Assembly: GCA_025698865.1 (NCBI GenBank)
Contig: JAILWQ010000001.1
Span: forward strand, 1-64,000
Direction: 5' to 3'
DNA length: 64,000 bases
Origin: Erythrobacter sp.
Lineage (GTDB): Bacteria; Pseudomonadota; Alphaproteobacteria; Sphingomonadales; Sphingomonadaceae
Positions 52,321-60,801 of this stretch are shown here, piece after piece. A program made the translations under genes and the position numbers. The notes beneath the pieces were generated by a model that made no database searches, had not been told where the DNA came from, and worked only from the letters and a program-made list of their open reading frames with translations. The first letter of the stretch is position 1. Every line of letters begins with the position of its first letter.

Positions 52321-53367
52321 ATGAACGAAGAGATCATCGAACCCGACCTGCCGATCGTCGATCCGCACCACCATCTGTGGGATCTGCGCCCGCTCATCGC
52401 CGCCTTCCCCGAACCGCGGCACGATTTTGTCGAGGCGATCGCGGGCGCGGCGCACTACACCTTCGACCAACTCCAGGCCGATACGCAGAGCGGGCACCGG
52501 ATCGTCGCGACCGTCTTCATGGAATGCGGCGCCTTCTACGACGCCTCCCGGGGCGAGGCGATGAAGCCGGTCGGCGAGGTCGAGTTCGTCAACGGCGTCG
52601 CGGCGCAGGGCGCGAGCGGTCTCTACGGCGAATACCGACCCTGCGCCGGCATTGTCGGCCATGCGGATCTGACGCTCGGCGATGCAGTGAAGCCGGTTGT
52701 CGAGGCGCTCATCGCGGCGGGCAACGGGCGGTTCCGCGGCATCCGCCACAGCGCGGCCTGGGATGCCGATCCCGCAGTGCTCGGCCCGCCCTTCCATGCG
52801 CCCGAGGGGCTGTTCGCCTCCGACAATTTCCGGGCCGGAATGGCCGCCTTCGCCGAATACGGTCTCACCTTCGACGCCTGGCTGCTCGAGCCGCAACTCG
52901 GTGGCCTGCTCGATCTGGCGCGGGCTTTTCCCGATCAGCAATTCGTGCTCGACCATTGCGGCACGCCGCTCAACATCGCCAGCTATCGCGGCCGGCTGAA
53001 CGCGAATTTCGAACGGTGGCGCGAAAATATCCGGCGCATCGCGGAATGCCCGAACGTGGCGGTAAAGCTCGGCGGGCTCGGCATGGCCTTCTGCGGAATG
53101 CCCGAAAGCGGCCCCGCAAAGGGCTGCGGCTCGGAAGAGCTGGCCTCGCAATGGGAGCCCTATATCGCCGAATGCATCACCGCCTTCGGGCCGGAGCGGG
53201 CGATGTTCGAATCGAACTATCCGGTCGATCGCTGGGGCGCGAGCTACGCGGTATTATGGAACACGTTCAAGCGGATCGCGAGCGGCGCATCGGACGACGA
53301 AAAACGCGCCCTGTTCGCCGGAACGGCTGCCCGAATCTACGGGATCGAACACGTCCTGCCGGGCTGA
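52321..53367 (+). CDS. Amidohydrolase-family metal-dependent hydrolase (COG3618 type)
   Basis: The 348-residue TIM-barrel protein begins LPIVDPHHHLWDLRPL, carrying the first metal-site histidines, and has FVLDHCGTPLN and MFESNYPVDRWGASY, the latter two marking the later ligands (His and Asp). COG3618 enzymes hydrolyse lactones, such as 2-pyrone-4,6-dicarboxylate or sugar lactones; the substrate here is unknown. It is followed 79 bp later by the nitronate-monooxygenase-like gene. Confidence 0.87.
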   Translation: MNEEIIEPDLPIVDPHHHLWDLRPLIAAFPEPRHDFVEAIAGAAHYTFDQLQADTQSGHRIVATVFMECGAFYDASRGEAMKPVGEVEFVNGVAAQGASGLYGEYRPCAGIVGHADLTLGDAVKPVVEALIAAGNGRFRGIRHSAAWDADPAVLGPPFHAPEGLFASDNFRAGMAAFAEYGLTFDAWLLEPQLGGLLDLARAFPDQQFVLDHCGTPLNIASYRGRLNANFERWRENIRRIAECPNVAVKLGGLGMAFCGMPESGPAKGCGSEELASQWEPYIAECITAFGPERAMFESNYPVDRWGASYAVLWNTFKRIASGASDDEKRALFAGTAARIYGIEHVLPG

Positions 53368-53446
53368 TCCGACCTTCCGTAACGTCAATCTCGACTCGGT
53401 CTGCGCGCCTGCCTACGCACGTTGCGAGAGACAATTGGAGAAGCGC

Positions 53447-54415
53447 ATGTCCCTGCCCGCCCCATTCGACAGACTTCGCCTGCCGGTCATCGGATCGCCG
53501 CTGTTCATCGTCTCGGGACCGGAGCTGGTCATCGCGCAGTGCAAGGCGGGCATCGTCGGCTCGTTTCCCGCGCTCAATGCCCGGCCGCAAAGCCAGCTCG
53601 ACGAATGGCTGCACCAGATCACCGAGGAACTGACCGCGCACAACCGCGCCCATCCCGAGCGGCCCGCGGCGCCCTTCGCGGTCAATCAGATCGTCCATCG
53701 CTCGAACGACCGGATCGAGGCGGACATGGCGACCTGCGCCAGATGGCAGGTGCCGCTCGTCATCACCTCGCTAGGCGCGCGGGAGGAGATCTTCGACGCG
53801 GTGCGCGGCTGGGGCGGGATCACCATGCACGACGTCATCAATAACCGCTTCGCACGCAAGGCGATCGAGAAGGGGGCCGACGGCCTGATCCCCGTCGCCG
53901 CCGGTGCGGGCGGGCATGCCGGAACGCTCAGCCCCTTCGCGCTGATGCAGGAGATCCGCGACTGGTTCGAGGGACTCGTGGCGCTGTCCGGCTCGATCGC
54001 GCATGGACGCTCGATCCTCGCGGCGCAGGCGCTGGGCGCCGATTTCGCCTATATCGGATCGCCCTGGATCGCGACCGAGGAAGCCAACGCGATGGACGGC
54101 TACAAGCAGGGCATTGTCGAGGGCAGCGCCGACGGGATCGTCTATTCCAACCTCTTCACCGGAGTGCACGGCAATTACCTTCGCTCCAGCATCGTCAATG
54201 CCGGGCTCGATCCCGACGACCTGCCGACGAGCGATCCGAGCAAGATGAACTTCGGCAGCGGCAGCAACACCAAGGCCAAGGCGTGGAAGGACATCTGGGG
54301 GTCGGGTCAGGGCATCGGCGCCGTCAGAGCGATCGGCCCGGTCGAGGATACGGTGGCGCGGCTCGAGCGCGAATACGCCGCGGCGAAGGATGCGCTGCGC
54401 GAGAAGACTGCCTAA
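53447..54415 (+). CDS. Nitronate monooxygenase family FMN protein
   Basis: This 322-residue TIM-barrel flavoprotein belongs to the nitronate monooxygenase/2-nitropropane dioxygenase group. It shows LPVIGSPLFIVSGPELVIAQ at the N-terminus, the GAGGHAGTLSPFAL motif with the likely catalytic His, and ALGADFAYIGSPWIATEE for FMN-phosphate binding. It oxidises alkyl nitronates, or may act as an enoyl reductase-like protein. GGAG precedes the ATG at 53447; a TTG four codons upstream is less likely. Confidence 0.9.
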   Translation: MSLPAPFDRLRLPVIGSPLFIVSGPELVIAQCKAGIVGSFPALNARPQSQLDEWLHQITEELTAHNRAHPERPAAPFAVNQIVHRSNDRIEADMATCARWQVPLVITSLGAREEIFDAVRGWGGITMHDVINNRFARKAIEKGADGLIPVAAGAGGHAGTLSPFALMQEIRDWFEGLVALSGSIAHGRSILAAQALGADFAYIGSPWIATEEANAMDGYKQGIVEGSADGIVYSNLFTGVHGNYLRSSIVNAGLDPDDLPTSDPSKMNFGSGSNTKAKAWKDIWGSGQGIGAVRAIGPVEDTVARLEREYAAAKDALREKTA

Positions 54416-54428
54416 CCGCCGCGTTCGG

Positions 54429-54914
54429 CTAGAACACGCCCATCGCCAGAGCTTCGGCAAAACCCTCGCCGATCTCCCGGCATTGCGCGAGCGTGGCGGA
54501 GGGCACTGTCTTCGGCGCCCATATCGCATCCGGCGTCTGCGCGTCGAAATTGACGATCAGCGGCTCTATCGCGCGTTTCAGGCGCCACCCCGTGGCGATC
54601 CGGTCGATCTGACGCTGGGCGCCCTCTCCGTCGGAGCCCGCCGCGATGATGGTGGCGTATGGCCGGCCCTCGACTTGGCCGAGCACGTCGTAATAGGTGC
54701 GGTCGAACATGTCCTTCATCATCCCGCTCATGCTGGCAAGGTTCTCGGGACAGACGAAAAGATAGCCCTGCGCCGCCAGAATGCGTTCGGCGTTCGCTTT
54801 TTCGGCTTCGATGAGAGTTGCGGAATCGCCCGCGCCCTCAGCTACGGCTCCGGCCATGGCCTCGCTCGCGCCAGTGCGGCTGTGCCAGATGATGAGCAGG
54901 GGACGATCGGCCAT
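54429..54914 (-). CDS. Flavodoxin-like protein
   Basis: This 161-residue protein has a flavodoxin fold: the FMN-phosphate loop in LLIIWHSRTGASEAMAGAV, the hydrophobic strand GYLFVCPENLASMSGMMKD and YATIIAAGSDGEG. It resembles NAD(P)H-dependent quinone reductase or WrbA-like small proteins. The partner and substrate are unknown. It is convergent with the nitronate monooxygenase gene and divergent from recJ. Confidence 0.82.
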   Translation of the reverse strand: MADRPLLIIWHSRTGASEAMAGAVAEGAGDSATLIEAEKANAERILAAQGYLFVCPENLASMSGMMKDMFDRTYYDVLGQVEGRPYATIIAAGSDGEGAQRQIDRIATGWRLKRAIEPLIVNFDAQTPDAIWAPKTVPSATLAQCREIGEGFAEALAMGVF

Positions 54915-54996
54915 TGCGGGCAGTCAGCCGCTCTCCATGTCGATTGTCAACGCCCGAGCCTTCCCGGCGACCCAGTCGCGCGGTAGAGTGGTCGAC

Positions 54997-56781
54997 ATGG
55001 CCACGCGCAGCTCCAATGCAGTTTTCGGAATAGATCGTTCGCTTTCGGGAAAGAGGTGGCGCTGGCGCGGCGGCAACATGGAACTGGGCGGCGGCGCGAC
55101 GCTCGATCACGACATCGTCACGCAATTGCTGCTCGCGCGTGGCGTCGCGCATGACGATCTGGAGCGCCACCGCGAGCCGACCCTGCGCGCCTTCCTGCCG
55201 GACCCTTCCGAATTCAACGACATGGATACCGCCGCAGAACGGATCGCACAGGCCGTCCTGTCGGGCGAGCGGGTGACGATCTACGGCGATTACGACGTGG
55301 ACGGGGCGACCAGCTCCGCCCTGCTGATCCGCCTCTTCCGGATGCTCGGCCACGACGCCGGGCACTACATTCCCGACCGCCTGCTCGAAGGCTATGGCCC
55401 CTCTGGCGAGGCGCTGGTCCGTATCGGCGAGGAAGGCAGCAGCCTCGTCGTCACCGTTGATTGCGGCGCCATGGCGCATGAGGCGTTGCAGCGCGCCCAC
55501 GATGCGGGTGTCGACGTGATCGTGGTCGATCACCACAAGTGCTCGCCGGAGCTTCCGCGCACGGTGGCGCTGGTCAATCCCAACCGGCTCGACGAGAACG
55601 ATCTGGCGGCCGGTCATGGGCATCTGGCCGCTGTCGGCGTCGCCTTCCTGCTGTCGGTCGCGATCGTGCGGACGTTGCGCAAGCGCGGCTATTTCGAGCA
55701 GCGAAAGGAGCCGGACCTGTTCTCCCTGCTCGACCTCGTGGCGCTCGGCACCGTGGCCGATGTCGCGGCGCTGCACGGGCTCAACCGCGCATTCGTGTCG
55801 CAGGGACTGAGAGTCATGGCCCGGCGCGCGAACACCGGCATGGCCGCGCTGATCGATGCGAGCCGGCTGAAACGCGCGCCCGCATGCAGCGATCTCGGCT
55901 TCGCACTGGGGCCACGAATCAATGCCGGAGGGCGCGTCGGCGAATCGACGCTGGGCGTCCGGCTGCTGACCACGGAGGATGACGAGGAAGCGCGCGCCAT
56001 CGCGGCGCAACTCTCGCAGCTCAACGAGGAACGCCGCGCGATCGAGGCGGAGGTGCAGGAGGCGGCCGAGGCGATGATCGCCGCCCAGCACAACCGCGCC
56101 GTCATCGTTTGCGCGGGCAGCGGCTGGCACCCGGGCGTGATCGGGATCGTCGCCGGCCGGATCAAGGAGAAGACCGGCAAGCCGTCCATCGTGATCGCGC
56201 TCGATGCCGAAACCGGTCAGGGCAAGGGATCGGGCCGCTCCATCGCCGGCGTCGATCTCGGCGCGGCGATCATCGCTGCGCGCGAGCACGGCCTGCTGGT
56301 CGCGGGCGGCGGGCACGCCATGGCGGCTGGCCTGACCGTCGCCGCCGATCAGGTCGAGGCGCTGACGGACTGGCTCGACGAGCGGCTGCACAAGCAGGTG
56401 GCGCGCGCTTCCGCGGCGCAGGAAACCGTGCTCGACTTGGCGGTCGCGCCGGGTGGGCTCACGCCGGATCTGGTCGAGGCGCTTGAAGCCGGCGGCCCCT
56501 ATGGGGTCGGCTGGCCTGGTCCGCGGGTGGCAGTGGGTCCGGTCCGGCTGGTCAAATGCGACGTGGTCGGCAGCGATCACCTGCGCGTCATCGCAGCGGG
56601 CGAGGACGGGCGCAGCTTCAAGGGCATCGCCTTTCGCGCGGCGGAAAGCGAGCTCGGCCAGCAATTGCTGCACGCCCCGGCCGGCCGACGCCTGTGGCTC
56701 GTCGGGCGCGCGAAGATCGACGATTGGGGCGATTTGCCTCGCGCTGAATTGCATCTGGAAGACGCCGCCTGGGCCGATTGA
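54997..56781 (+). CDS. recJ: Single-stranded-DNA-specific exonuclease RecJ
   Basis: RecJ digests single-stranded DNA 5' to 3' in recombination and repair. The 594-residue protein has the DHH-family motifs: VTIYGDYDVDGATSSALL, VDCGA, the DHHKC signature, a DHHA1 domain with GGGHAMAAG, and a C-terminal OB-fold region. I chose the ATG at 54997 because the conserved start lies shortly after it. Two tRNA-Glu genes follow. Confidence 0.95.
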   Translation: MATRSSNAVFGIDRSLSGKRWRWRGGNMELGGGATLDHDIVTQLLLARGVAHDDLERHREPTLRAFLPDPSEFNDMDTAAERIAQAVLSGERVTIYGDYDVDGATSSALLIRLFRMLGHDAGHYIPDRLLEGYGPSGEALVRIGEEGSSLVVTVDCGAMAHEALQRAHDAGVDVIVVDHHKCSPELPRTVALVNPNRLDENDLAAGHGHLAAVGVAFLLSVAIVRTLRKRGYFEQRKEPDLFSLLDLVALGTVADVAALHGLNRAFVSQGLRVMARRANTGMAALIDASRLKRAPACSDLGFALGPRINAGGRVGESTLGVRLLTTEDDEEARAIAAQLSQLNEERRAIEAEVQEAAEAMIAAQHNRAVIVCAGSGWHPGVIGIVAGRIKEKTGKPSIVIALDAETGQGKGSGRSIAGVDLGAAIIAAREHGLLVAGGGHAMAAGLTVAADQVEALTDWLDERLHKQVARASAAQETVLDLAVAPGGLTPDLVEALEAGGPYGVGWPGPRVAVGPVRLVKCDVVGSDHLRVIAAGEDGRSFKGIAFRAAESELGQQLLHAPAGRRLWLVGRAKIDDWGDLPRAELHLEDAAWAD

Positions 56782-56874
56782 AAAATGAGTGCCCGAAGAC
56801 CACACGGGCGGGGTTGACGGTTTCAGAACCCCGCCCTAGATGGCCCGCCACGCAGCCGCGGCCGGAAACGGCGT

Positions 56875-56949
56875 GGCCCCTTCGTCTAGCGGTTAGGACG
56901 CGGCCCTTTCACGGCTGAAACACGGGTTCGATTCCCGTAGGGGTCACCA
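56875..56949 (+). tRNA. tRNA-Glu (anticodon TTC)
   Basis: The 75-nt sequence folds as a cloverleaf: acceptor GGCCCCT/AGGGGTC (one G-T pair), anticodon stem CGGCC/GGCTG around loop CTTTCAC, and T arm ACGGG-TTCGATT-CCCGT. CCA is encoded. The anticodon TTC reads GAA/GAG. Confidence 0.97.
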
Positions 56950-56990
56950 GCGGCTGCGCCTGCTTTTTCCGGTGTCACATCGTCGGATAC

Positions 56991-57065
56991 GGCCCCTTCG
57001 TCTAGCGGTTAGGACGCGGCCCTCTCACGGCTGAAACACGGGTTCGATTCCCGTAGGGGTCACCA
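56991..57065 (+). tRNA. tRNA-Glu (anticodon CTC)
   Basis: The sequence is identical to the tRNA-Glu 41 bp upstream except for one base that changes the anticodon loop to CTCTCAC, so the anticodon is CTC. The cloverleaf and the encoded CCA are intact. Recent tandem duplication is the simplest explanation. Confidence 0.97.
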
Positions 57066-57129
57066 GCGGACGGTCACGATCCGCCTCCTCGCTGGCTTTC
57101 TCGGAACGCGGCGACTAGAGCGCCTGCCG

Positions 57130-58305
57130 ATGCGGTCGGACAATCCCTTCCCCCTATCCGGGCTCGCGCTCGCCCTCCTCGCGGCGGTCGTGATGCTGGT
57201 TTCCGGCGTGTCCTTCTGGCTGGTCGGCATCGTCCTGCTCGTCTGGCTGGGATCGCTCTGGCTCGTCGGCGCGCGGCCGCCGGAAGTCGTGGCGAGTGAT
57301 ACGCCCACGCCCTTCACGGCTGACCGGGTCGGCGACCTCATCGAACATTCCGACACGCCGATCCTCGTGACGCGGCGCAACCGCATCTCGATCGCCAATG
57401 CCGCCGCGCGCCGCCTGTTCGGGGCGCATGTGATCGATCAGGACATTCGCATGGCGCTACGCCATCCCGAGGCCATCGCGCTTCTCGAACGCGGCGAATC
57501 GGGCAGCGCGGTCATTCGCGGCCTCGCCCGTCGGCGCGACATCTGGCGGGTCAATCGCAAGGATATCGATGGCGAGCTTGGCGTCCTCGAATTCATCAAC
57601 CGCACGACCGAGGCCGACATCAGCCGCGCGCACACCGATTTCGTCGCCAATGCGAGCCACGAGCTGCGCACGCCGCTGGCCGCCATCATCGGCTATGTCG
57701 AGACGCTGCGCGACGACGCCGGAAAGCTCGACAGCGATCTGGCGACCCGCTTTCTCGACACCATCCATCGCGAATCGCGGCGGCTTCAGGATCTCGTAAG
57801 CGACCTCATGTCGCTCTCGCGGATCGAGGCGGAAAAGCATGATCGCCCGGCCGACGAGGTCCAGCTCGGCCCGCTTGTCGAACGTGCCGCGCGCGACGGG
57901 GCGGGAAGCGAGCGAATTCCGCGTCTCGACCTTTCCTTGAAGGGCACGCAGGTTGTGCTGGGCGACACCCAGCAACTTGAACAGATGATCCGCAACCTGG
58001 TCGATAATGCGTTCAAATATGGCGATCCGGAAGGAAAGGTCGCCGTCGGGATCGAGACAATTGGCGAAAGCCGCGTGCAAGTGACCGTCCGCAACGAGGG
58101 CGAAGGCATCGCCGCCGAACACTTGCCCCATCTCACCCGCCGTTTCTATCGCACCGATCCCGGCCGGAGCCGGGCGTCGGGCGGCACCGGCCTCGGGCTC
58201 GCGATCGTGAAGCACATCGTCGAGCGACATCGCGGGCGGCTGACGATCGAGAGCCAGCCGGGTCAGGGCACGACGGTCCGGATCATCCTCCCGCTGGAAG
58301 ATTGA
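57130..58305 (+). CDS. phoR: Phosphate-regulon sensor histidine kinase PhoR
   Basis: The 391-residue protein has two N-terminal transmembrane segments (about 11-28 and 30-46), a PAS-like region (IEHSDTPILVTRRNRISIAN), the H-box ASHELRTPLAAIIGY with His177, and the ATPase N, G1 and G2 boxes (RNLVDNAFKYG, NEGEGIA, GGTGLGLAIVKHIVE). It resembles PhoR, with no periplasmic sensor, as expected for a kinase signalling with the Pst transporter. The gene lies upstream of a porin and pst genes. Its response-regulator gene is not visible and may lie beyond the right edge. Confidence 0.93.
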   Translation: MRSDNPFPLSGLALALLAAVVMLVSGVSFWLVGIVLLVWLGSLWLVGARPPEVVASDTPTPFTADRVGDLIEHSDTPILVTRRNRISIANAAARRLFGAHVIDQDIRMALRHPEAIALLERGESGSAVIRGLARRRDIWRVNRKDIDGELGVLEFINRTTEADISRAHTDFVANASHELRTPLAAIIGYVETLRDDAGKLDSDLATRFLDTIHRESRRLQDLVSDLMSLSRIEAEKHDRPADEVQLGPLVERAARDGAGSERIPRLDLSLKGTQVVLGDTQQLEQMIRNLVDNAFKYGDPEGKVAVGIETIGESRVQVTVRNEGEGIAAEHLPHLTRRFYRTDPGRSRASGGTGLGLAIVKHIVERHRGRLTIESQPGQGTTVRIILPLED

Positions 58306-58341
58306 ACGCCTGCTTCGCGCAATCGCCGATTGTCGCGATTG

Positions 58342-58370
58342 CTGTCACATAACCGAAAATAATCCGTCAT
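58342..58370 (+). promoter_or_regulatory. Pho-box-like triple repeat upstream of the porin
   Basis: CTGTCAC (58342-58348), CCGAAAA (58353-58359) and CCGTCAT (58364-58370) are spaced by exactly four bases, the 11-bp phasing of PhoB-binding heptamers. The outer two match the CTGTCAT consensus well and the middle one poorly. It lies 40 bp upstream of the porin start. Confidence 0.6.
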
Positions 58371-58410
58371 ATTGGCCCGGCCGAACGCGATTGTGCGGAA
58401 GGGTTACGAT

Positions 58411-59664
58411 ATGATCGGCAGATCAGTTTTCCTGGCGACTGTGGCCGTGACAGGCGGTTTCCTGTCGGCTCCGCTGGCGGCGCAGGAGACGCTGCCGCCC
58501 CCGCCAGCAGCAAACGCCGAATCGAGCATTCAGGACAGTCAGGCGGAAGCTGCCCTCCCCGCCGATCCCTCGGTCGAGGATGATGCCGACGACTGGAGTC
58601 TCGATGTCTTCGGGCGCCTGATGCTGGATGCGGGCACGATCGACGCGCCGATCGGTGCGGGGATCGACGATGGCTTCGGCAACGAGGTGCGACGTGCGCG
58701 TCTCGGAGCGGAGGGCACGGTCCCCGGCGAGGTCGGCTACAAGGTGGAACTGGATGTCGCCACCGGAGAGGTCGTCATCTTCGATGCGCTGATCCACCGA
58801 GAGTTCGGCGGCGTCGAGGTGACGCTGGGCCAGCACAACACCTTCCAAGGGCTGGAAGAACTCACCAGCAGCCTGCATGTCAGCTTCATCGAGCGCGCTG
58901 CCTTCACCGATGCCTTCAATTTCGAGCGGCGGGTCGGCGCCTCGGCCACTGCCGAGGAAGGCATCTGGCTGGTTCAGGCAGGTGTCTTCGGCGACAATCT
59001 GCTCGACCGCCGCAGCGACAATCGCAGCTTCGACACAAGGCTCGTCGCCATGCCGAAATTCGGCGAGGCGCAGGCGCATTTCGGCGTTTCCTTCCACTAC
59101 AACCATATCGGCAGCCCGGACGAAAGCGTGCGTTACCGCCAGCGCCCGCTGGTGCATTTCACGTCCGACCGCTTCGTCGACACGCGCCCGCTGCGCGCCA
59201 GGGACGAACTGGGCCTCGGCCTGGAATCGGCAATCGTCTCCGGCCCGTTTCACGCGATGGGCGAAGCCTTCTGGCAGCGGGTGGACCGGATCGACGCGCC
59301 CGACGATCCCACCTTCTTCGGCGGATCGATCGAGATGGGCTATTTCCTCACCCCCGGCGATACCCGTTCCTACCGCAGCGGGAAGTTCGAACGGGTCAGG
59401 CCCAAGCGAAAGGTCGGCCAGGGCGGCTTCGGCTCGGTACAGGTCAATGTCCGTTACGACTGGCTCGATCTCAACGATGCAGGCGTGATCGGCGGACAGC
59501 AGAGCGGATATTTTGCCTCGCTCATCTGGAAGCCGACCGATCACCTGCTCTTCATGCTGAATTACGGCCACCTCGAATACGACGATGCGGCGCTGGCGGC
59601 GGCAGATGGCGACCGATCCTACAATGACGATGTGTTCGGGGTCCGCGCGCAGTTCGACTTTTGA
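58411..59664 (+). CDS. OprP/OprO-like phosphate-selective porin
   Basis: The 417-residue product has a signal peptide (VFLATVAVTGGFLSAPLAAQ), a Pro/Ala-rich linker and a barrel of the OprO/OprP family ending in VFGVRAQFDF with a terminal Phe. The family motifs include RRARLGAEGTVPGEVGYKVE and GVEVTLGQHNTFQGLEELTS. It likely lets phosphate or polyphosphate enter under starvation. The ATG at 58411 has GGAAGGG upstream. It is in the Pho cluster and follows a Pho-box-like site. Confidence 0.9.
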   Translation: MIGRSVFLATVAVTGGFLSAPLAAQETLPPPPAANAESSIQDSQAEAALPADPSVEDDADDWSLDVFGRLMLDAGTIDAPIGAGIDDGFGNEVRRARLGAEGTVPGEVGYKVELDVATGEVVIFDALIHREFGGVEVTLGQHNTFQGLEELTSSLHVSFIERAAFTDAFNFERRVGASATAEEGIWLVQAGVFGDNLLDRRSDNRSFDTRLVAMPKFGEAQAHFGVSFHYNHIGSPDESVRYRQRPLVHFTSDRFVDTRPLRARDELGLGLESAIVSGPFHAMGEAFWQRVDRIDAPDDPTFFGGSIEMGYFLTPGDTRSYRSGKFERVRPKRKVGQGGFGSVQVNVRYDWLDLNDAGVIGGQQSGYFASLIWKPTDHLLFMLNYGHLEYDDAALAAADGDRSYNDDVFGVRAQFDF

Positions 59665-59670
59665 ACCGCG

Positions 59671-59699
59671 GCGTCACAATGCTGTCGCGAGTTTGTAAC
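59671..59699 (+). promoter_or_regulatory. Pho-box-like triple repeat upstream of pstS
   Basis: GCGTCAC (59671-59677), CTGTCGC (59682-59688) and TTGTAAC (59693-59699) are each separated by four bases. They have the same 11-bp phasing as the site before the porin and lie 44 bp upstream of pstS. The paired occurrence in one cluster raises the confidence for both. Confidence 0.65.
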
Positions 59700-59743
59700 A
59701 ATTCGGCGCTCTTGGGCGTCTATCCCAACCCAGGACATTGATC

Positions 59744-60784
59744 ATGACGAAGATTCGCAACCTCGCCATTGCCGCCGTGTCGGCTGTCGCCCTTGCCGCC
59801 TGCGGCGGGACGGGCTCGGCCTCGCGCGATTCGATCCGCGCCGTCGGCTCCTCCACCGTGTTTCCCTTCGCCAAGATGGTCGCGGAAAGCTTCGTCCTGT
59901 CCAATCCCGATTTCCGTTCGCCGATCATCGAATCGACCGGCAGCGGCGGCGGCATCAACCTCTTCTGCCAGGGTATCGGGGCCCATACGCCGGACATGGC
60001 CAATGCCAGTCGCCGGATGAAACCGGGCGAGTTCCAGACCTGCCAGCAGAACGGCGTGACCGACATCATCGAATTGCAGGTGGGGCTGGACGGCCTCGTG
60101 CTCGCATCGAAGCAGGGCGGCATCGATCTGAACCTGACGCCGAAGATCGTCTACGAAGCGCTTGCCGCAAATCCCTATGGCGGCGAGCAGACCAACCGCA
60201 CCTGGGCCGACGTCGATCCCTCGCTGCCCGACGTTCCGATCCTCGTCTACGGCCCGCCCTCGACCTCTGGCACGCGCGACGCGCTGAAGGAACTGATTCT
60301 GGAAGCGGGCTGCAAGACCGACCCGGCGATGGAAGCGCTCGAGGAAAGCGACGAGGATCGTTACGATCAGGTCTGCACCGAAGTCCGCGCAGACGGAGCC
60401 TATGTCGATCAGGGCGAGCAGGACAATCTCATCGTCCAGAAGATCGAGGGCAATCCCAACGCGGTGGGGATTTTCGGATACTCCTACCTTGAGGAGAACG
60501 CCGACAAGGTGCAGGGCCTTCCCATGAACGGGGTGGAGCCGACCTACGACAACATCGCGAGCTTCGAGTATCCGGGCGCCCGTCCGCTCTACGTCTACGT
60601 CAAGAAGGCGCATCTCGATGCCATTCCCGGCCTGCGTCAGTATCTCGCCGAATGGACCAAGATGTGGTCGAAGGATGGACCGCTCGCCAGGATCGGCCTA
60701 GTCGCCTCGCCGCCCGAAACCATGGCCGCCAACCAGCGCGCCGCGACCGAATACACCACGCTCGACGCGTCGGAATTCCAGTAA
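59744..60784 (+). CDS. pstS: Phosphate-binding lipoprotein PstS
   Basis: PstS captures phosphate for the Pst ABC transporter. The 346-residue protein has a lipobox (LAAC, Cys20) and the phosphate-binding SIRAVGSSTVFPFAK and STGSGGGINLFC segments, then TSGTRDALKEL. The ATG at 59744 is preferred over a TTG two codons upstream. It heads the pstSCAB operon and is lipid-anchored in the cell envelope. Confidence 0.95.
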   Translation: MTKIRNLAIAAVSAVALAACGGTGSASRDSIRAVGSSTVFPFAKMVAESFVLSNPDFRSPIIESTGSGGGINLFCQGIGAHTPDMANASRRMKPGEFQTCQQNGVTDIIELQVGLDGLVLASKQGGIDLNLTPKIVYEALAANPYGGEQTNRTWADVDPSLPDVPILVYGPPSTSGTRDALKELILEAGCKTDPAMEALEESDEDRYDQVCTEVRADGAYVDQGEQDNLIVQKIEGNPNAVGIFGYSYLEENADKVQGLPMNGVEPTYDNIASFEYPGARPLYVYVKKAHLDAIPGLRQYLAEWTKMWSKDGPLARIGLVASPPETMAANQRAATEYTTLDASEFQ

Positions 60785-60801
60785 GAGTCACACCCTAGCG
60801 C

